From Deltaproteobacteria bacterium (lineage in GTDB: Bacteria > Desulfobacterota > DSM-4660 > Desulfatiglandales > HGW-15): 64,000 bases of DNA. Numbering within the stretch: position 1 is the stretch's first letter; every line of letters begins with the position of its first letter. The stretch lies in assembly GCA_020060215.1 (NCBI GenBank), contig JAGVAP010000120.1, forward strand, positions 19,659 through 83,658. The letters are read 5' to 3'. This document shows, in pieces, positions 58,745 through 64,000 of the stretch. The notes beneath the pieces were generated by a model that saw only the letters and a program-made list of their open reading frames with translations, ran no database searches and was not told where the DNA came from. The position numbers were made by a program, and so were the translations under genes.

Positions 58745-60673
58745 ATGGCGCATATCGAGGAGAGGGCCTTGGGTGAGAAGAGTGCCGGAAGAAACCGGGG
58801 GGACGTCATAGACGGCCTGATCATCTGGAGTGCCAGGGCGGGCGGCATCCTCGTGCCGCTTGCCGCCCTCTGCATCACGTATGAAGTAATTATGCGCTAC
58901 GTTTTCCATTCGCCCACCATATGGGTGATGGAGGTCACCATCTACATGGTGATGGCCGGGACGTTTCTCGCCCTTGCGTATGCAATGAAACAAAAGTCCC
59001 ATGTGAACGTTGATTTCATCACCAACAGGCTCTCCGGCCGGAGCGGACTCTCGCTCGGCCTCTTGGGAATGGTCTTGGGCATCATCTACACCGTCGTGCT
59101 CGCGTTCGAAGGATGGCAGTATGCGGTGGATGCGTTCAGGAACCGGGAACTCGCAGGAATGCTCCTAAAGGTGCCCAAGTTCATTCCCGAGATGTTCATA
59201 CCCTTCGGGGTCGGCCTGCTCCTTGTAGAGCTCATGCGGGAGACCAAGGGAATCGTTCTGCGATTCAACTCTCCCGAACACGTCGCAAACTCGGATTCCG
59301 GGCGGTCATTCTTCTCGTACACCTGGGTCACGGCGCTCTTTATCCTCCTGCTTTTTCTGAGTTTCGTATTCCTGGACCCTTGGACGAATCTTGGCCTTGC
59401 ACTGCTCTTCTTCTCTCTTCTCTTCTCGGGCACGCCAGTCTCATTTGCCCTGGGTCTGTTCGGATTATTCTCGTTTGTTTTCCTCTTCGGCGGCGTGCCC
59501 ATGATGATTCGCCTTCCGATCGTGGCCTATTCAACCATGGACAGTCCCGTGATGGTTGCCCTGCCGCTATACATCCTGACGAGCAATGTGCTCAGGTTGG
59601 GTGAAGTCGGCGGGAATATCTACCAGTTCGCAAATGTCCTCGCGCGCCATCTTCCAGGGGGGCTCGGAGTCGCCTCCATCATCTTCTGCGGGCTCTTTGC
59701 GGCCATGACGGGCTCGAGCGTCGCGGTCGCCGCAACGGTGAGCCTGATCGCCCTGCCTGAGATGCTCGCCAGGGGTTACGATAAAAAGCTCTGTATCGGG
59801 CTTCTCGCGGCGGGGGGGACCCTGGGCATACTCTTCCCGCCAAGCCTCCCGCTCATGCTCTACGCGTCCATGACCAACGAGTCGATCGGCGATCTATTCA
59901 TGGCCACTCTGATTCCGGGCTTGATACTCTCCACCCTCTTCTGCGTGTACATGATGATCCAGGGGGCCAGGAACAAAAGCATCCAACGGGAGCCGAGGGC
60001 CTCCCTCAGGGAGATCGCGGCGGCGACCAGGAAAGCGTCGGGAGGACTCGTCACCATCCTGATCATCATCGGCGGCATTTATTCAGGGCTTTTTACCCCT
60101 ACGGAGTCGGGAGGGGTCGCCGCCGTTTACACGATTGTCCTCTGCATGTTCTTCTATCGCACCCTGTCCCCAAAGAGGCTGATGCGGGCCCTTCTCGACA
60201 CGATTCGCTTCACCGCGATGATCATGCTTATCATCATAGGAGCCAATATCGCGGGTCAGGTTGTCTGTCTCAGCCAGGTGCCGCAGAACATTCTCAATTT
60301 CGTAGCATCGGTTGGATTGCCCACATGGGCGGTTATCCTGGCGATAAACATATTTCTGATAATCATGGGCGCTCCGATGGAGGCGATCACTATTCTCGTA
60401 ATAGCCCTGCCGATCCTTTACCCTCTTGTCACGGGTCTCGGGTTCAGCGGGCTATGGTTCGCGGTCATCATGGTGATCAACATGGAACTGGCGCTCATAT
60501 CTCCGCCCGAGGGGCTGAACCTGTTCATTCTCCAGGATCTCAGCAAGGCCACGGCAGCCGAGGTGTCACGCGGAGTGATACCCTTTCTCATCATCATTGC
60601 ACTGTTTCTCATCCTCATTGCGTCGGTGCCAAGCCTGACGCTGTGGCTGCCGACGTTGCTGAAGCCGGCTTGA
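58745..60673 (+). CDS. dctQM: TRAP transporter fused DctQM membrane protein (system 2)
   Basis: A 642-residue fusion. ATG 58745 follows GGGAGGTG. Residues 1-175 are the DctQ part (YVFHSPTIWVMEVTIYMVMA, KQKSHVNVDFI) and residues about 200-642 the DctM part (FSGTPVSFALGLFGL, MTGSSVAVAATVSLIALPEM, AAGGTLGILFPPSLPLMLYA, ALISPPEGLNLFIL). Same role as DctQ plus DctM of system 1. The gene arrangement differs, so the two systems were acquired separately and did not arise by local duplication. Confidence 0.92.
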   Translation: MAHIEERALGEKSAGRNRGDVIDGLIIWSARAGGILVPLAALCITYEVIMRYVFHSPTIWVMEVTIYMVMAGTFLALAYAMKQKSHVNVDFITNRLSGRSGLSLGLLGMVLGIIYTVVLAFEGWQYAVDAFRNRELAGMLLKVPKFIPEMFIPFGVGLLLVELMRETKGIVLRFNSPEHVANSDSGRSFFSYTWVTALFILLLFLSFVFLDPWTNLGLALLFFSLLFSGTPVSFALGLFGLFSFVFLFGGVPMMIRLPIVAYSTMDSPVMVALPLYILTSNVLRLGEVGGNIYQFANVLARHLPGGLGVASIIFCGLFAAMTGSSVAVAATVSLIALPEMLARGYDKKLCIGLLAAGGTLGILFPPSLPLMLYASMTNESIGDLFMATLIPGLILSTLFCVYMMIQGARNKSIQREPRASLREIAAATRKASGGLVTILIIIGGIYSGLFTPTESGGVAAVYTIVLCMFFYRTLSPKRLMRALLDTIRFTAMIMLIIIGANIAGQVVCLSQVPQNILNFVASVGLPTWAVILAINIFLIIMGAPMEAITILVIALPILYPLVTGLGFSGLWFAVIMVINMELALISPPEGLNLFILQDLSKATAAEVSRGVIPFLIIIALFLILIASVPSLTLWLPTLLKPA

Positions 60674-60703
60674 GCTCAGGATGGATAAAGAAGAGCGAGA
60701 TTC

Positions 60704-62065
60704 ATGAAGATCACTGCAACACTGGCAAGGTTCATTGTGGAGTCGACCATCGGAGATTATCCGGAAACCGTTGTCGATACCGCCAAGAAGGCTCTTCTGG
60801 ATTGGGCCGGTTGCGCGCTGGGCGCTGCCGGCGATCCTTCCATTAAGCTCATGATCGATTTGACCGGCGAGACGGGGGCAAATGGGCGAGCGTCTATCAT
60901 TGGATCGGGCCAGAAAACGAGTGTATTCCAGGCTTCGCTCGTAAACGGAACCATGTCGCATGTCCTTGATTATGACGATGCGCAAAGCGTTGTCAGAACT
61001 CATCCAGGCGCGCCCCTGGTGCCCGCCGTCCTTGCTGTGGCGGAGCGCGACCATCTCTCCGGCGTCGGACTGATCACATCGCTGGTCATGGGGTATGAGG
61101 TGACCATCCGAATAGGCGAGGCTCTTGGAAAAGAATATTACGAGAGAGGCTGGCATGCAACATCGATCTTGGGCCGTTTCGGAGCAGCGGCGGGCGCCGG
61201 CAAGCTTCTGGGCCTGGATCCGTCCCGGATTGAATGCGCCCTTGGACTCGCCGCCACTCAAGCAGGCGGTTTGAGGGACGCTTTCGGCACAATGGCCAAA
61301 TCCTTCCACGCCGGCAAGGCGGCTATGGACGGGTTGCTCTCCGCGGTGCTAGCTCAGAGGGGCTTTATAGGTCCTGCTGATATCCTGGATTCAAAGGCGG
61401 GGTTTGCAGCTGCGTTCTCCTCCGAATACGACGCCGAAGCATTAACCGAAGGTCTTGGCAAAAAATATCGTATTCTTTCCACCTCTTTCAAGCCCTACGC
61501 CGCCTGTCTCCTCGTTCACCCTGTGATTGATGCCGTCGTTTCGATGAGAAAGGAGGAGGCGATCGACCCCTCGGTGATCTCTGAGATCAGGATCACTGTT
61601 GCTCCACTCAATAAAAAGGTGGCAGGAAACCCTGATCCTGAAGACGCCCTGCAGGCAAAATTCAGCCTTCAGTTTGCGGCATCCCTGGCTTCCATTTACG
61701 GAAGGGCGCATGAGACGGATTTTACGCCAAACAGTGTTCGCGATTCTTCGATCCGGGAGTTGATGAAGAGGGTTCGGGTGGCGGTTGATGCCACCTTCGG
61801 TGAGATGGAAACGCACGTCAGGATCATGCTCGCCGATGGTAGTTCCCGGGAAAGACACATAACGGATCCCAAGGGAGGACCCGGCAATCCGATGGATCTT
61901 CATGAAATAGAGTCCAAATTCATGAACTTGGCACGACCGGTAATAGGACGCAAACAGGCGGATGCCGTGATTGAGACCGTGCACGGCATCGAAGACCTCG
62001 ATGACGTTGCGGAGCTCGTACGATTATGCTGCAGGAAACCCCAAGAGAAATGCGGCAAGCAGTGA
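60704..62065 (+). CDS. MmgE/PrpD-family dehydratase-like protein
   Basis: A 453-residue protein of the 2-methylcitrate dehydratase/cis-aconitate decarboxylase superfamily. It shows the helical domain start TLARFIVESTIGDYPETVVD, LVNGTMSHVLDYDD, GWHATSILGRFGAAAGAGKL and SFKPYAACLLVHPVIDA. Known members dehydrate 2-methylcitrate, decarboxylate cis-aconitate or act on iminodisuccinate. Here the context of dicarboxylate-type TRAP uptake and a mutase suggests a (methyl-)citrate or itaconate-like substrate. The 3' end overlaps the MFS gene. Confidence 0.85.
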   Translation: MKITATLARFIVESTIGDYPETVVDTAKKALLDWAGCALGAAGDPSIKLMIDLTGETGANGRASIIGSGQKTSVFQASLVNGTMSHVLDYDDAQSVVRTHPGAPLVPAVLAVAERDHLSGVGLITSLVMGYEVTIRIGEALGKEYYERGWHATSILGRFGAAAGAGKLLGLDPSRIECALGLAATQAGGLRDAFGTMAKSFHAGKAAMDGLLSAVLAQRGFIGPADILDSKAGFAAAFSSEYDAEALTEGLGKKYRILSTSFKPYAACLLVHPVIDAVVSMRKEEAIDPSVISEIRITVAPLNKKVAGNPDPEDALQAKFSLQFAASLASIYGRAHETDFTPNSVRDSSIRELMKRVRVAVDATFGEMETHVRIMLADGSSRERHITDPKGGPGNPMDLHEIESKFMNLARPVIGRKQADAVIETVHGIEDLDDVAELVRLCCRKPQEKCGKQ

Positions 62066-63276
62066 ACGGTCGCGTACTCCCTTATCAGTGGGTGATCGTC
62101 GGGACGCTCTGGATCTCCCACACCGTCTATTTCTTCAACTATATGATGGTGGGCGCCTTAGCCCCTCTCATACGAGGAGAGCTGGGGCTCACATCCGCCG
62201 ATATTGGACTACTCTGCAGCGCGGTTACGATCGGCTCAGGCGCGAGTCAAATTCCTTCGGGTATTATAAGCGACTCCTTCGGGGCAAAGTGGGTCATGTT
62301 CTCGGGGCTTATTCTCATAGGGGGCGCCACGATGGCCGTCTCTCTGGCTACCTCTTTTTGGCCAATTTTTCTGCTCCTCGTCCTGGTCGGGGCAGGAATT
62401 GGCGCCAATCAGACGCCGGGCAGCAAGGCTATCATCATGTGGTTCTCGGTAAAGGGAAGGGCCACCGCCATGGGCGTCAAGCAGACGGGCGTAACCATGG
62501 GGGGTGTGCTGTCATCTTTCGTTCTGCCCTGGGTTGCCCTGCATTTCGGCGGATGGCGGCACGGCTTTATCACGGCCGGATTAGCCGCGTTTGCAGCGGC
62601 GCTGATCGTCGTTACCCTCTACCGGGAACCGCCGGCGCAACCCCGGGAATCTCCTCGTCAGAGTGCCCATTCAAACAGTGATGCCGTCTCTCTCCTGTTC
62701 GACAGAGACTTCCTGCTTTTCTCCGCATCCGGTGTGCTGTTGATGCTCACCCAGTTCGCATTTACCGGTCACTTCGTGCTTTATGCCACGAGCGCGCTCC
62801 GCCTGCCGGTCGACACGGCCGGGGCTTTGCTCGGGGTGGCATTCGTGGCGGGGGTTGTTGGAAGGCTTTTTTGGAGCGCTTCAAGTGACTACCTCTTTAA
62901 GGCGCAACGAAAAATTGTGTTCCTGCTCGTGGGAATAATAGGCGCCTTCGTACTGATCGGCTTTGTTCCCCTCTCATCCGATGCAATGGCGCCCGTCTAC
63001 ATCATAACCGCGCTGTTCGGGCTGAGCGGGCTTGGCTGGAACGCCGTCTACCTGACCAGAGTGGGCGAGTTCGGGGGGAAGGCCTTGGCCGGCAGAGCAA
63101 CCGGCGTGAACTTCGTCATTGTCAACATTGGGGCAATGGTCGGGCCGCCGATATTCGGCTACATCGTAGATGCGACCCACGGTTATGGGAAGGCATGGGT
63201 TTTCATGAGTCTTTGCATGGCAATGGTTGCCGTTCTGACATGGATGCAGAAAAAGGACCGGCTCGTCACAGAGTAG
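62026..63276 (+). CDS. MFS transporter
   Basis: A 416-residue carrier with twelve helices. The MFS motif A region between helices 2 and 3 is SGIISDSFGAKWVMFSGLIL; helix 4 has GAGIGANQTPGSKAII, then KGRATAMGVKQTGVTMGGVL. Start is either ATG 62026 (40-nt overlap with the PrpD-like gene) or ATG 62050 (behind AAGAGAA, 16-nt overlap). It resembles carboxylate:H+ or nitrate/cyanate-type carriers only loosely, so substrate is open. It may export a pathway product or provide a third uptake route. Confidence 0.85.
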   Translation: MLQETPREMRQAVNGRVLPYQWVIVGTLWISHTVYFFNYMMVGALAPLIRGELGLTSADIGLLCSAVTIGSGASQIPSGIISDSFGAKWVMFSGLILIGGATMAVSLATSFWPIFLLLVLVGAGIGANQTPGSKAIIMWFSVKGRATAMGVKQTGVTMGGVLSSFVLPWVALHFGGWRHGFITAGLAAFAAALIVVTLYREPPAQPRESPRQSAHSNSDAVSLLFDRDFLLFSASGVLLMLTQFAFTGHFVLYATSALRLPVDTAGALLGVAFVAGVVGRLFWSASSDYLFKAQRKIVFLLVGIIGAFVLIGFVPLSSDAMAPVYIITALFGLSGLGWNAVYLTRVGEFGGKALAGRATGVNFVIVNIGAMVGPPIFGYIVDATHGYGKAWVFMSLCMAMVAVLTWMQKKDRLVTE

Positions 63277-63549
63277 CTGAATTGAAAGGAAGTGGTTCAA
63301 GTGACTGAGGCTTCTCGGGTGCACGGGCATCTTTGACTTCGCGCTGCTCGTCAATCCCCCCTGGACAAGGCGTGGGCGACCCGAAGGAGGAAAACTCGTG
63401 CAAGCACCCCCAGGATCCCTTAATTCAGAGTTTGGTGGTGGATTTAGCCTGGGTTTTCCCGATTGCTTTTCCTCAGCAGGTAAGGTAGTCTTTTGGGCGG
63501 GCTGCTCCTTCCCCCGTACTTACCTGCGGCGAAGTCAACAGGTCGGCAT

Positions 63550-64000
63550 ATGGAAAATGTACCCGGCTCTTCCAGACCCATGATCCTTATTGCAGAGGAT
63601 GACGACGACTTCCTCTTCATCATTACGCATGCCTTTGAACAAGCCGGGCTTGACGGGATCGTGAGACCGGTAAGAAGCTCCGTGGAGCTCATGAAATACC
63701 TGGAATCCGGCGGGCGACCGCACCTGATTATCCTCGACCTCAATGCCTCCGCGACCGACTGGCGCGCGGTCCTCCAGGATCTCAAAGGGGACAAACGTTA
63801 CCGGGACATACCCGTAGCGGTCCTCTCGGCCTTTATCGAACAGAAGGACATCGATCTCTGTAAGAGATACCGGCGTTGCTCGTATGTCCAAAAGCCCGAG
63901 AGCTTCGAGCATTGGAAGCTCCGCCTGGAGGAGACCATCCGGACGAACCCCGTTACGGGCGCAAGTAGTCAAGATTTAAAGGATTTAACTATCCTTCCCC
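63550..64000 (+). CDS. Response regulator receiver protein (3' end outside window)
   Basis: From ATG 63550 the frame stays open to the window edge, giving 150 residues so far. The receiver domain has the acidic pocket ILIAEDDDDF, phospho-acceptor Asp63 in LIILDLNASATDW and Lys115 in SYVQKPES. It resembles the Rcp1-like single-domain group seen at 37-39 kb. Its upstream neighbour is the MFS gene 273 nt away, with no sign of co-transcription. The C-terminus is not visible, so an output domain cannot be excluded. Confidence 0.85.
   Translation, partial: MENVPGSSRPMILIAEDDDDFLFIITHAFEQAGLDGIVRPVRSSVELMKYLESGGRPHLIILDLNASATDWRAVLQDLKGDKRYRDIPVAVLSAFIEQKDIDLCKRYRRCSYVQKPESFEHWKLRLEETIRTNPVTGASSQDLKDLTILP

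Noticed and set aside
63398..63583. A 61-codon plus-strand frame starting with GTG behind AAGGAGG.
   Set aside because: It overlaps the receiver gene start and has no family resemblance; the Shine-Dalgarno alone is not sufficient, though a small leader peptide is not excluded.
1..64000. tRNA, rRNA or riboswitch genes, in particular a glycine riboswitch before gcvT and a cobalamin riboswitch before the mutase.
   Set aside because: No convincing cloverleaf, rRNA segment, tandem glycine aptamer or B12-box was recognised by eye; a covariance-model search would be needed to exclude them.

Overview
The window looks like a chromosomal segment of an anaerobic or facultatively anaerobic Gram-negative bacterium, most likely Desulfobacterota (former Deltaproteobacteria) or a relative. 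This is inferred from gene content, not from a marker gene. The supporting content is several UGA-recoded (selenocysteine) genes, a CooC-type nickel ATPase, a tungsten-type aldehyde:ferredoxin oxidoreductase, TRAP transporters, a respiratory NarGHJI nitrate reductase, a non-cyanobacterial KaiBC module, a two-subunit (PA/PB) glycine dehydrogenase and dispersed ATTCCCGC...GCGGGAAT repeats. No rRNA, tRNA, CRISPR array or phage was seen. The window starts and ends inside genes.

0-9.2 kb: metal and stress functions. There is a truncated CDF exporter, an outer-membrane barrel, a dmeR-dmeF nickel/cobalt efflux pair with an RcnR-like G-tract operator inside its promoter, cooC, a Crp/Fnr regulator with ynfA, a tiny cysteine-rich protein, a Rieske protein, a VapBC-like toxin-antitoxin pair, a decayed second ynfA, a di-iron fatty acid/sterol hydroxylase and a methyltransferase.

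9.2-14 kb (minus strand): the most striking region. An ArsR-family gene heads an operon in which four genes each carry one or two in-frame UGA codons, five in all, at positions where a selenocysteine makes sense. They are a helical/winged-helix protein (U59), a periplasmic rhodanese-DsbD-thioredoxin fusion (U120 and U125) and two paralogous thioredoxin-fold proteins (U16 in both). A NapH-like ferredoxin and a TVP38-family membrane protein are interleaved. Conventional gene callers would split or truncate all four. Most of the UGAs are followed at about 18-24 nt by a small hairpin resembling a bacterial SECIS. I read this as an ArsR-controlled selenol/thiol redox relay across the membrane, perhaps for metalloid or reactive-sulfur handling.

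14-26 kb: a decayed histidine kinase, a TDT transporter, and a narGHJI operon (minus strand) that is split between narH and narJ by inverted-repeat clusters around a small GIY-YIG nuclease gene. A molybdate-type binding protein lies divergently next to narG, followed by a frameshifted DsrE-like gene.

26-37 kb: the glycine cleavage system (gcvT-gcvH-gcvPA-gcvPB, with lpd nearby behind an AT-rich tetR), an IS256-type remnant, then two membrane proteins and an M20 amidohydrolase. These could together import and cleave an N-acyl amino acid.

37-44 kb: a signalling block made of kaiC, two kaiB, a PAS histidine kinase, a truncated receiver, a receiver whose phospho-acceptor Asp is Asn, a 5'-eroded PAS kinase and a further receiver.

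44-64 kb: a GntR-controlled catabolic island. It holds a carboxyltransferase, gntR, a split B12-dependent acyl-CoA mutase, an acyl-CoA ligase, two SDRs, two TRAP uptake systems, an AOR, an MmgE/PrpD protein and an MFS carrier. Two identical perfect 12-bp palindromes between gntR and the mutase are the probable operators. The island probably imports and activates a carboxylic acid and feeds it through the methylmalonyl/succinyl-CoA node. A receiver-domain gene runs off the right edge.
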